Of a DNA stretch of 55,462 nucleotides, positions 14,801 to 25,299 are shown one piece after another. The position numbers and the translations under genes are program-made. Every line of letters begins with the position of its first letter. The stretch's first letter is position 1. Origin of the DNA: Phoronis australis (Eukaryota > Phoronida > Phoronidae); assembly GCA_002633005.1 (NCBI GenBank), contig NMRA01000442.1:126001-181462 (forward strand), given 5' to 3'. The notes beneath the pieces were generated by a model that was not told the DNA's origin, ran no database searches, and saw nothing but the letters and a program-made list of their open reading frames with translations.

Positions 14801-17462
14801 CGACACCTGGCCAAATTATCAGGTTTTATTTCTAGCAAGTACGTGGTCTGCTAATCATGGTCGGCTGTTGTGTCATCACGAATACACTAACTGGAAACTG
14901 AAACAGATCATTTAAGATAGTGGCGCCTCCTCTAGGATAGTACACAAGAAAAATGCCGGAGTTACTGTCTATAATCTATGGTGAAAACCAGCTCTTACCT
15001 AAAAAATTGAAATATACCATACTCACTAGGAGACGTAGCCATGTTTGACGTAATGCCATTGCCTGAAGTACATCAGCAACATCAATTTTGAAGTCCACGA
15101 CGTTTAATGGTAACCAGCCATCTAAATTTTAGTGTTTCTAATTTCTTATGCCTTAGCCATTAAATTGTATGAAACTGGCAAGTCCAAGATGAAGCAGCTT
15201 TGAACAGTCTTGGAGGGTTTCGAATTCTCTCTGCTACGGATCGGAGAAAACTATTTCACGGTGGATCATTTAGGTGCAATAGCTCTCCGAACAACAAAAC
15301 CGTATCGAAGCAACAACAAATGTGTAGGGTTTTTACATAGAAGTCGGAACACTGGCCAATAATAGTACGTGGGCACAAATTTCTCATGTTTAACTCACAT
15401 CAAGGTTTATGGTTCACCACAACATATCACAAATGTGAAATTCCCTAAAAATGTATTCACGTGATTTATAAAAAGATCCAGGAAATTTTCAGTATGACAT
15501 TTGTGCATGCTGGTGAAAATTTCCATAAATATAAATGCCCCTAATACACAACATTGGCTTCTGTCAATTCCAGTTTTTTCTAGAGTCCTATCATAAGTTC
15601 GAAGTGACACACGCATACAGTAATTAATATTCATAGCAAAAATATAATTTATATTCATTCCTGGTATAAATGTACATCATGTATGTATTAATGTTCTCAT
15701 CATTTTTTCAATGAATATTAAGTAGCTACTGCACTGTTGGCCTTTACAACACTTGTAAGTTTGCACGTCACTACAAACTTATGAGAAGACTCCGAAGAAG
15801 CCAGAATCAGCACAGGCCAGGGCAGTGTTCAATAGCGCTTGCATTCAAACAGTATGAAGATTAAGTGAAACTCATCGGAACTGTAAAATGCCAACTGGGG
15901 ACTCCATACGAAGTCAGCGAAATATTATTTCTCAGAAGGGCCAAGAGCATGAAATACAATAACTTATCTGACAACTGTAGGGATGCTTAAACGGTTTGTT
16001 TACTGCAAAGTCTTATCTTCTCTCACTCCCCGCTTTTTTATAAAATCAATTGGTTTCCTTGGTAACAAATGATCAACATGTTTAATCAATCAAGATGTCA
16101 GAAAATCATCCAGAGATACAGTCTAAGTGCTTGATAAGGTCTACCAAAATGACAGGATTAATCTCTCATAAATTCCTGGTGTCTAGACACACTAAAGAAC
16201 AGGCATGGTCATGCTTGAATTCATGGCAATATTTTACTGGCAAAGTTAAGTGACTGTTGGGTGTTCAGTTTTAGTCCAAAGTGACTAGGTGCCGATTTGA
16301 TAAGGAGTCCTACATACTAATTGCGTTTAATGGCAGGTAATGGCCAAAACACGAGCTTGCTATTGACAAAGTGGGTGGGAAGACAGAAAGAAGTGGCATG
16401 AGATTTCATGGCCCAGTTGGTGAAAAAAATGATAAAACTTGGCAATAGACCAGGTTTATAGAATTGAAGATATTCAGTAACCCAGTAAATAATTACAAAA
16501 TACAAGGTGAATGAAATACATCAAATCTTGATTCGTGATTCCCATTCAATACAAAATAAGTAAAAACACTAACCATCAATTTCCATAAGAATTCAAACCT
16601 AAAAATGTGCTTTTTATCAGTAGGAGAAAAAATTGCTTGAAATACAGATAACCACATTTAGATTTATCATCATACCACACGCTGATAAACTTACAGGGAG
16701 ATAAATGCCAAATGTTGCGAAAAGTAAACATTGGAACTTGGAGGAGAACCATTCGTCAATAAAACAAGAGAAGTTATATGTCAATATAAACACCCATGCT
16801 AAAATATTTTGCCACAAGACGAAGTACTTTGAGGTGAACTCAGAAGTCTAAAAGATAATTTGAACCGAAATTTAAATTTCTTTCAGCTGAAATCATCCAG
16901 AAAGTCAACATATAGGGGCCTAAGCTTCTTCGAATAAATGTCCTGTAGCCTGCAGCAATTCACTGGAGATGAATTTAGTTTTACTGTTCAATAAAATAAG
17001 CAAGCTAAATCTCAAAAGACTGACCTTTAAAATGCCAAGGCACTTGAATAGGCTACTCATAAACAGGTGATTTTTCAAAGAACTCTTGCACTTCGTGTAC
17101 AATCATTTAGCAATTTTGTGAACAAGTTAGTAGAGTCGTAAACTGCTCGCAATGCCTTGAGGCTCAGACTTACCTTGGCAAATCCCAATTAAACCATCCT
17201 CGGTAGAAGAAAGCGACGAACCGTGTTGGGGAGAAATTGCACATATCAATCCTTTGTCACATTTTCCACTTAGACCGTACTCTCCACCACACGATTCGTT
17301 CAATGTTTTGGCGCAGGTGAAGCAGCAATCACAGTTATCGAGTGCCAAGCCACCCGGACATTCCGTCGGACTTGGGCACAGATTTTCGTCACAGGCCGGA
17401 CATAAAAATCCGTGCGAAGAATGCAAGACGATCACAGATAGGAATATAAACAACCACCTCAT
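2746..17462 (-). CDS. CRIM1: CRIM1-like cysteine-rich membrane protein, 5' part (exons 1-2; gene continues off left edge)
   Basis: Exon 1 codes from the ATG at 17462-17460 to 17174 (donor GTAAGT, phase 1): 96 codons with a signal peptide (about residues 1-18, hydrophobic core after MRW) and an IGFBP N-terminal type domain with nine cysteines, including CDCCFTC (44-50) and the NESCGG segment (55-60). Exon 2 runs 2871 to 2746 (acceptor TTTTTTTCCAG, donor GTGAGT; a second in-phase donor gives 2734). Joining restores a Glu codon and continues with C-x6-C-x6-C-x-C spacing and a DIFEF segment, matching the region after the IGFBP domain of vertebrate CRIM1. CRIM1 is a type I membrane protein that binds BMPs through later VWC repeats; those exons are not in the window. 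A TTG 57 bases upstream is in frame, but the ATG gives a cleaner signal peptide. IGFBP7 or HTRA relatives share the first domain but not the exon 2 pattern. Family assignment is inferred by eye. Confidence 0.85.
4212..4250. repeat. Tandem repeat, two copies of a 19-bp unit
   Basis: GTGTGCCTTTTTTCAAAAA is present twice head-to-tail, followed by a partial third unit (GTTGCGCC). It lies in the CRIM1-like intron. Confidence 0.85.
10245..10392. mobile_element. Short inverted-repeat element, family B copy 1
   Basis: Ends are GGTTGCATAAAACTTCAAA and, inverted, the reverse complement of TTTAACTTTTACGCAACTGG. The interior carries GTTGCATGACGTCA and CGACGTCATTGTTGC. The second copy is at 34286-34440. 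Confidence 0.6.
11440..11536. mobile_element. Hairpin MITE, family A copy 1 (degraded)
   Basis: Starts GCAATAGTCAGGTATAATATG and contains facing AAGAACCAGTT and CTGGTTCTCAAAATT segments, matching the arms of the better preserved copies at 14065 and 50902. Confidence 0.5.
14065..14191. mobile_element. Hairpin MITE, family A copy 2, flanked by TTAA
   Basis: An almost complete palindrome: the left arm CGGATATAACATGCC then ATTTTGAGAACCAGTTT is mirrored by AAACTGGTTCTCAAAAT then GGCATGTTATATCCG. Both outer ends abut TTAA (14065-14068 and 14188-14191), the target duplication used by piggyBac and Kolobok elements. No coding capacity. Confidence 0.7.
17174..17462 (-). CDS. CRIM1: CRIM1-like exon 1: signal peptide plus IGFBP-type domain
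   Basis: First coding exon, 289 bp, ending in phase 1 before GTAAGT. It encodes the secretory signal and the complete IGFBP-type module, with one N-glycosylation sequon (N55-E-S). The exon sits in GC-richer, CpG-containing sequence (about 17.4-18.5 kb), consistent with a promoter just upstream on the minus strand. Confidence 0.9.
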
Positions 17463-20400
17463 AATTGCTGGTGGTTTGCTTAACGAACAAAGCACATTAA
17501 TGAATCGATTCCTCGACAAATTTTAGTTGAACGCTTGCGAGAACGTCAACCAATCGGACACGGATTCGCCGGTAGAAGAATCGATTAAGTGTTCAAGTCG
17601 AGAAACTGACCGCGAACACGCCGCTTCCGCCAAATTTTATTCAAACTAAATGTAATCCACTCCTTAACCACGAGTCAGTTGTGTTCTCGGTAACATCTAA
17701 CCATACTTCACCTAAACGTGAAAGCTAAACTCACGTAAACAGCGCACCAGTCGAAAAAATCGCCTTCGCCACAAGCCGCTGCCTTTTTTGTGAGGAACAT
17801 CTTGACGGGAATATACCCAGTCATCCGGGAGTGTTTGTCACGTGACGTTGTTTGGGTTTCAAACAAATGAGCAAACACTGCTTTTGTTATAATCCGGGAT
17901 AAGTCAATAAAGATATTCGCCCCCAAGTCGCCAGTTTTGTCATCAAGTGAGTGTAGATCCCCGAGAAACCGGGTACCTTTCGTGTTTTTTTTAAAGGAGG
18001 GACACTGAGTTCCCGGGGTCAAATAGTTCCTTTTGGAGGCCGACGGAACTCAGGCCTTTTCGCCGGTCGGCCAGGTCAGCTGAATCAACTGGCAACGGGG
18101 CGAGTACAGACCTCGGGGCGTACTCTATTATATTTTCGAGAAAGTGTGCCACAGGCAAATACTGATACCCAAAATGAAACCTCACCCTTTTAAGCAAAGC
18201 ACAAACGATTTAAGATTTATAAATTACTTTGACGTGCAGCCAAAGCGAAGAAAGCCCGCACGACACTGAAAAGGCAACAGTCATAATAAAGTGCAAAACC
18301 ATTCCCAGAGCTTTGTTGCAAAACGTATTTCATTTGGTTTGGAGAGTTCCTTGTCATTGGAGGTTTAATAAAAAGCCCACCCTTTCGTAAAGAACCTGGC
18401 GTGGAAGAATTCACTCCGTCCGAGTGTCCCGTCTCGAAAGTACCTGTCAAGCGCGCTCCCCCCGCCGCCGGGCCGGGCGGTGTCCGGTACGCCACTCACA
18501 ACTGATTCTGTCGCTGGGAATTCGACAAATCCAATCACTGTTAAAAATAATGTGGGACGCCCTACTTGTTATCGCTACAAAAGTGATTGCTTTCGCTTAT
18601 TTTAGGCCTAACTGCACAAAAATCGAGAAAAGTGACTTTTTCATGAGAGCTGTTGTTATACGTACAGCACAAACTCAAAAGGTGGTGTTTTAATTTTCCG
18701 GCTGCTGTCACACACAACAGAAAGGCCTGCAGTAATCGGAGCAAAAATTGTGGCTATGAGTTGTTTTCGGGAACACGTCTAACGAACCGACCCAGACGTT
18801 GTAAAAGTTAACAAACCTAAGGGAATACTATTCGTTAAAAACGACATTTCATTTGAGGCTTTATTTTGCTCTGTTTGCAGGCTTGAAATCATGTCAAAGT
18901 AGACATTTTACTATTTCTTGCCGTGACTGAGTTCTGTTTACGTTACCAACTAACAAGAACAACGAAGTTATCAGCGACTCAAGAAAACGCTTCGAGTTCA
19001 TTGGGGTTGGCCATGAAGACCTAAACACTGCCTTTGTCTTGAGTTAATAACGAAAATAAAATTTTACCACGGTAGTTAATATTGTAAGACCAACTTTATG
19101 CGAGTAAAAGACATAATCCGAGAGTTGTTTTCTAGCCACCTAAACAGGACGAAGTGCAACTTTTTGAACTGCCAATTATCTGATGCACACACAAGCGCCA
19201 TCTATACATTTTGAATAAAACTATTTTCGAAGGCATTTCCTTGGTGTGAACTCAACACACTGGAAGGCTCGCACAATCTTTTCAGTATGAGTGTGCGCGC
19301 ACCCGAGGAAGGGGGTAACTTGGGGGCTCGAACGACCCCCCCCCCCATATGGCGAAGTGGACAAAAAGGTCTACCTCAGAAAAACATAAACTCCGAAAAA
19401 GTAGAAAACTAGACAATTAAACTCCACTAAAAGGCTAGAACTATCAAAATTCGGCGAATGTACACTTCATAGCTCTGACTGTACACCATGAATCTTAGTA
19501 AAAGGTTTACGCATGAGCCCCATTGAACATAGACTATGATCTACGATTTTCTGAAAGCATTGAATGAGAAGCGTTCGCTGTGATCGACGAAACACAGATG
19601 TGATGAATTTTGGCATTGAAAGTAAAAAAGCTAAGAATTCCGACCTTCAGTGTTAGCGTCACCCGTAAAAACTGTGAACATCCACTTCATTGAATCGAGT
19701 AGGCCTAAGGGATTTACGAGGTTCTTGAAATGCACAGCAGTCCGTCAACATAACAAAAGGTTTTCTCATGCAAGAACTACCACGCCAAGACTCCTCAAGG
19801 AAAACGTGTATTTGCAAAAACAGTATTGACCACCAACATGTTGACCTTTTAGATCACAGCAATGGCCACTTAGTTGGCAGAAATCTAAGGAGTCATAGGC
19901 CATTGGCACCCTCTAAATCCACTGAACGTTTGGTGGTGAAAATTCACACAAAATGTGCAACGTCCATGCGTTTCATGTCCCGTTACTTAGTGAATAGAAC
20001 TGAGACAACTTACTAATTATTGTATCTCAAAAGAAAACCTACTTAAACTTATTGACGATAAATGCAGTCACGACGAGACGTATTCACACCTACAAACTTC
20101 TAGACATGCACATATCTGGCTAAATCGCCTCCCTGTTTCAATTAAGTACTTCACACCTGTCGATAACGGAGCAGTGCTCCCAACGCTTGTTTACAGTGAA
20201 ACAACAATCATGGAAGTGAGATAGAAACTCTTATATTATGAATGTCGATGCAATCATATGGGTTTAATGATAATATAACACTTAAACTAAAGTTTGGATA
20301 ATCTGATACAGGCGCAGACATTTGTTGACTCTCCTTGTTTGCCAGTCACACAACAAACACGGCAAAAAGTTATAAACTAAACAAGAACATCACGTTCATT

Positions 20401-21180
20401 TAATTTACATCCATTTATTGTTGTAAAAAATAAATTGCATTTTAAGTTTGAAGTTTATCTGAGAACTGTTGACAAAAAGATTATACTGAAAAAGTCAGTC
20501 GAGAAGGTAACTTATTTAACCAATTCCAAAAAGCGCAAGAAAACTTATGTGGCATTTGACGTCTTTGTATCTGTAACGTTAAGTGCAATATGGCCATGTG
20601 ATGTTGTATTCTGTATCCAGCCCCGCACTACTTCAACAATGCCCTCTGACATGGAAAGTTCTAAAGTAGGTCAATGCATCGACTCGACATCGTTAGCCGA
20701 TTCGATCACCAAACATTCTCAAAATAGTTTAAATACAATTGCAGCAGTATAAATAACCCTCAATATGCAATCGGGTCGCAAACTTAGCATTTGATACAAA
20801 ACTGTTACCTATATGACATTTCTGTCTCTGTTTTCAATTGCTGACTATTATATCGTCTGCAGCTCAGGCACCGATTCCTCGGTAACTACAATATCAATTT
20901 CAAGAAATGCTACGAGTTCAATGCACAATTTTAATGGTTAAAACGTTGTTTTCGTCTTTGTTATCTTTTTTCAAGTAATAAATCTTTACGGCTAAAATTC
21001 TTTCTTTTACTAGAAAAAATTTGTAATCTAACGCGCAAGTACGTTTTGTGTATGTATGTACTCGCAAATTTTTGTAATGCTTGTACAAATGGCTCGCATG
21101 AAAGTAGAATATTTTCTCAAAGATATGACATTGTATTGAGCGTGGAGTATCCGCTGCATTTGTCAAATTGTATTGAGAAT
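17463..21180. other. Intergenic region upstream of CRIM1-like gene
   Basis: The first kilobase is relatively GC- and CpG-rich and probably contains the CRIM1-like promoter and 5' UTR. I see no TATA box that decides a start. A repeat copy lies at 19290-19470. An open frame at 20435-20752 (plus; hydrophilic, ending NSLNTIAAV) has no ATG at its start and no recognisable domain, so it is not called. Confidence 0.5.
19290..19470 (+). repeat. Dispersed repeat, family D copy 1
   Basis: Contains GGCGAAGTGGACAAAAAGG, then CTACCTCAGA and TCCGAAAAAGTAGAAAAC. The same order of blocks occurs in reverse complement at about 38000-38157. Both copies start with a G-rich run and GCGCACC/GTGCACC. Confidence 0.6.
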
Positions 21181-21279
21181 GGCTGGATGTTGTGTGGCAA
21201 TTTTAAGCTTCGTTTTGCTGGGTAACAAAGACCCTTCTACAGGAGTGGAAAAAGACGCAAAATGATTAAGTGACTAGAC

Positions 21280-22200
21280 GCTGCCATTACCCTCAAGGAA
21301 GCGGAGGATGATGTTGGATTGAAAGAAATCTATGATGGATACATAACGGATTTGCGTTGCTACCTGGCTGAGGTATTATCCAGAAAAGAAGCAAACATTA
21401 CTCGCAGATCTACGACTCCGAGTGCAAACCCAACACCAAGATAGAAGAGGCCACAAAACTGCAAAAAGAAGAGGGGAACAACAAATGTGAGATTTTAAAG
21501 AAAGACGTCATCGTATCTGCAGAGAAGAACGGAGGAGCTGTTCAGCAAGCACTTGGGGAATAGGAAGAAAATACTACAGAGCACCAGTTGCTTAGGGAAA
21601 GAGGAGACCTTGTGTTAGCTATTTCAGGCGTAGAACATATGCAACCCGAAAAGAAGAGATTGTGCCCAGCCAACAAGGCATAGAAAAGCGACATGCCGGA
21701 AAAGGCCAGAGTGCTTATGTTGATAACAAGGTCGAAGGGAAGACCGCAGTAAAATCTCAATATTTAATTTGCTGCAAGCAAGGCAGCGTTGGAGACCTGC
21801 GTCTGGAAAACGTTAAACCCTCTAGCTCCATGGAGTTTCATCACAGCTCAAATCTTTCCCTCGCAGCTGTTACAAGAAACATCCATGGCTCTCAAGGTGA
21901 TAATGAGAGGATTTCCATCACGGAAAATAGTATCAAGAAATCTGGCGACGTTAAAGATATTCATATGGAAGACCCCAAATCATCTCGAGTTGAGAGCTGC
22001 CCAGCAGTGCAATATCTTTTGATGCAGTAAACCTTGGTGCCTCAAATAAAACACATCGGTCTTTAGCTTGTGCTGGCGATGCACCACATAACAAGCAGAA
22101 AGGGTTTTTCAGCAAGTTGAAGTCGAGATAGAGAAGATTAAATGGTCGCTCCACCAAAGACTCTACCGTTATCCTCTTCCAAGGGCCACACAGCGCCACT
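21280..22200 (+). pseudogene. Decayed hydrophilic ORF, family unknown
   Basis: Open segments in different plus-strand frames follow one another with little loss of protein-like composition: from about 21282 (ending at a TAG), 21415-21560 (Lys/Glu-rich, TAG), 21662-22030 (Ser-rich, 122 codons), then a segment ending in GFFSKLKSR and a stop near 22130. Interruption by stops and apparent frameshifts suggests a broken gene or retrocopy. No domain is recognised, and chance cannot be excluded. Confidence 0.3.
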
Positions 22201-24446
22201 ATACGGTGGCGACGAATGTTGCCGTGTTGTAATGCCCGGCGCAGAATATGATTAGGTAGACTTTAACTGATGGACCGACTTATAAGGTCTAGATTGAACG
22301 CTTATTTTACATTTTTCATATATTATAAAAAATGCTGAACACCCATGAACTATTTTTCAGCGTAGGTATGCTGTAAAAGTTTTTCTCTGATTTTAAAGCC
22401 ACAGTTCACCTCACTGAACATGGAAACGGAATCAGGCTTCCTTTACTTCAACCGTAACCTATTTCCGTTACGAGATCAAATCATATGAAATGCGCACATG
22501 CACTATTTTCGAATTCGCAATTTTAAGAGTAGGCCAAGACAATAAATTCTTATGAGTTTTATCAAAAGGATACTAAACCCTGTTTTCATTATTTCAACCA
22601 CTTCTCGTTCTGTCACCTGCAAATGCATCATTAGCGTCAATATTGACAGATAAATAGCATGAATCAACTAAAAACTCACACTCCCTGTGTCACAGGTTGC
22701 ATATTATGGTTCTTGGTGGGTGGTCTTTCCCCGCAGTTACCATGTAATTCGCTAAAAGTGTAGAGTCATATTTGCCCGTTTATCAGACTTTCAAACTTGC
22801 CTGCAAACTTTTGAGGATTATCGCATTTTATGTCAGATAATTGGATGGGCATGTCGTTTTTAATATCTATAGGTACTAGGCTAGCACCGGATTTGGCATC
22901 CTTTTAGTTGCTGACGTCGGACGATTCTTATTGGTAACGGACACAGAATCCTATCACGGCAACCCGACAATACTTTTATTGGCCGTTTGGAGACTTTGCA
23001 TAATGACCCGCGGTTATTACTCATGTTATTATTGTTGTACACTAATTAGTTCTTAAAGAACATCGACTCGTGTTCGACAACAAGCTAGCTTGTCGAAATG
23101 ATTCGTCACAAGGTAACGCTAGGTGCGTTCCATATAAAATCCATACCAGGGCTAACAACTGACAGGCTTGGAACTCCGTACGGTAAGTCCCCCTGTTCAG
23201 CTAGCTCGCAAACAGCCTAAGAATGCCATCTGCGTACGTTGACCTACTCGTTTTCGAGAAAAGCAAGAACTCGCAAAACGTCTCGAGTTATCGCCATGTA
23301 CTGCAAAAAAGGCACGTGGCCACTTTCTTCAGAATTTCTCGCGTCTCCGAAACTCTAGTTCCCCGTGGCAATCCCCGTGCTTGGTTGTGTCAGCACGTGC
23401 GATTCCGAGTCGTCTGCTCGAGCAGTATTTTCTCTGATGCCGATATGACAGGATTTCTTAGTTGGCGAGGACTTTCCAGCATAATGCACACGCATTTTGT
23501 TAGTTCTGTGCCGTCCTCCAGCGTCTGCGTCGATCTGTCTGTCATATCTGGTGCTTAAAAGTCACCCTTGGCTGGATTTCTTCTTGTGCCAATCTTGTGG
23601 TCAAGTCTCAGACTCCATGCCGCAGCACGCGTGGCGTTTACAGCCAGGTGAGGCTAAACTTGCTAAAGATAATGCCCTAAAATTTGAAACCAAAACGAAC
23701 AAATTATTTTTCAGAAACAAGCTCCATGGATAAGTTTTCAGACGTGCGTCAATCGAGATTACGAAGAAATTCTGTTTGAGTATTGATATTCCATGTAAAT
23801 TTATATCTCCATGATAGCAAGTAACAGCATATGTTCACGAAAACAACAACGGTTTTAAAACTTGACATGTTTCGGTGTCATTTATTAAACACCATCCTCA
23901 GAAGTCATAATACAGTGGCCACCTAGCTAGGCCCAGCAACAAGTAATGAAGCACAGTTAGAGTCAGTTACAGGGAGTGACAATGAACTACACCAACAATG
24001 ACAACCTGTGGTGTGTCAGTTGCCTATTGAGATTGGGCTTGCATCATTTTAAAACGATGAGATTAATGACAATGCAACATCGTATTAACAATAGACATTA
24101 CTGATAATGAAAATCGACATGTCGATTTGACACGCGTTTTAGCCCGTCTTCGGACGGGCGTTGTTCCCATATATTGCAGAGCCTTACCAAAAAATGTAAC
24201 GTAGCATCAATCAAGATTACAGTCCTTTGGAAGTGATTGTTTTTTTTAGAACATATACCGCTGAAAAGACTCATGAAGGTGTTTGCTTGCCACAGTTGTT
24301 TGGTCATTTTTAAGAGCGTAAGCTAAATGATTACTACTTTACCGTCGTTACATTCAGTCAGTTGGGAGAAAGTCTGCTCGATCATGCGCTGACGCGGAGC
24401 CAGTAGATGATACACTATTGCTGCGAAATCTATACTTCAACACCTT
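22201..24446. other. Non-coding, repeat-bearing stretch
   Basis: No gene is recognised. 23230-23350 is a diverged copy of 13630-13740 (shared TTATCGCCATGTACTGCAAA-like core and CGAAACT end). 23850-24170 carries two motifs of the form seen near the 3' ends of retroelements (facing GACATGTTTCGGTGTC with a downstream CATCCTCAG, and GACACGCGTTTTAGCCCGTC with TTCGGACGGG). Confidence 0.4.
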
Positions 24447-25273
24447 TTAGAATCCGGTACAGAATTTCCACTTGTTCACATTAAATTGGTTTTCAAAAAT
24501 GTTTGATTTTGTAAGTTCTGACGTCACAATGTTCGCGTTACGTCTTTTGTATGGCGTCATGGAAACGCTTATCGTTTCGATGTCTAAACCTTTTGATGCT
24601 ACTGAACACACTTTTCCTGGCCAGCTTACATTCGTCGTTGAACCATCTAACACCAGTGAGCGAAAAATGTCTTGGAAACCTGTCTCGTAATGTATTTTTC
24701 CTGTCAACATAGTGTAAGTCGGTTTATCATGTTTATTGAGAAATTGATTCATCGACATTCTCCTTGTCTAATGACTCGCATGCAGCTCGCCAATTGTGTT
24801 TCATTTGAGAAACAAACCGCTCTCGAAAATTGTCTCGACCTATCGTTCCATCTTAGTTTAAATAAGTTTTGCTGAGATCTATATTCTTCAGTGTTCAAGC
24901 ACTTTTCGTTTTGTGCGATTAAAAGGAACTTGCCTACAATCAAAACATAATGTAGTTGTTGGCTTGATGTAATATTCTTGGGAACAAAATCCTACACCGA
25001 CGACGAAGCCAACCGCGAGTGGTGGGAAGGCTACGTAAGACAATGTGAACTAAGTCAAAGACGAATACACGGTCTGTGCTTATAGAAAAAATGTTAGTAG
25101 AAAAAATGGAAGGTTTACTTATTAAAAATGAAATCTTCCACGGCATCCGAAGTCAGTTGTTCCTTAATTCTAGATAAACGTAACCCAGCTTCTTCAAATG
25201 AATGTACTCTACCCTTTCCCCACGAACGAAGTTGGACACTTGTATCAACAAATAATTGGGAATTCGAGTTCAT
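24447..25273 (-). CDS. Candidate unrecognised gene or gene remnant
   Basis: Two minus-strand ORFs begin with true ATGs. One is 52 codons (25273-25115, starting MNSNSQLFVD; charged helix-like C-terminal half). The other is 103 codons (24758-24447, starting MSMNQFLNK, ending WKFCTGF). Between them several frames are open, with possible splice sites: donor GTAAAC at 25118 and acceptor CTAAG near 24867, which join in phase to a short Arg-rich tail ending at the second ORF's ATG. No domain is recognised. It could be a small spliced gene, a decayed one, or chance. Confidence 0.25.
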
Positions 25274-25299
25274 GTTCTGCAATCAGTCACCGAGTGACG

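Larger units (their letters stand above)
2872..17173 (-). other. CRIM1-like intron 1 (14.3 kb)
   Basis: It is bounded by a minus-strand GTAAGT donor at 17173 and a polypyrimidine-CAG acceptor at 2872. It holds short inverted-repeat elements (10245-10392, 11440-11536, 14065-14191), a 19-bp tandem repeat (4212-4250) and a diverged repeat at 13630-13740. Several 60-120 aa ORFs occur on both strands, but none shows a recognisable domain, so I treat them as chance. Confidence 0.75.

Noticed and set aside
18217-18495. 92-codon minus-strand frame in the CpG-rich region
   Set aside because: GTG start and composition reflects GC-rich promoter-like DNA.
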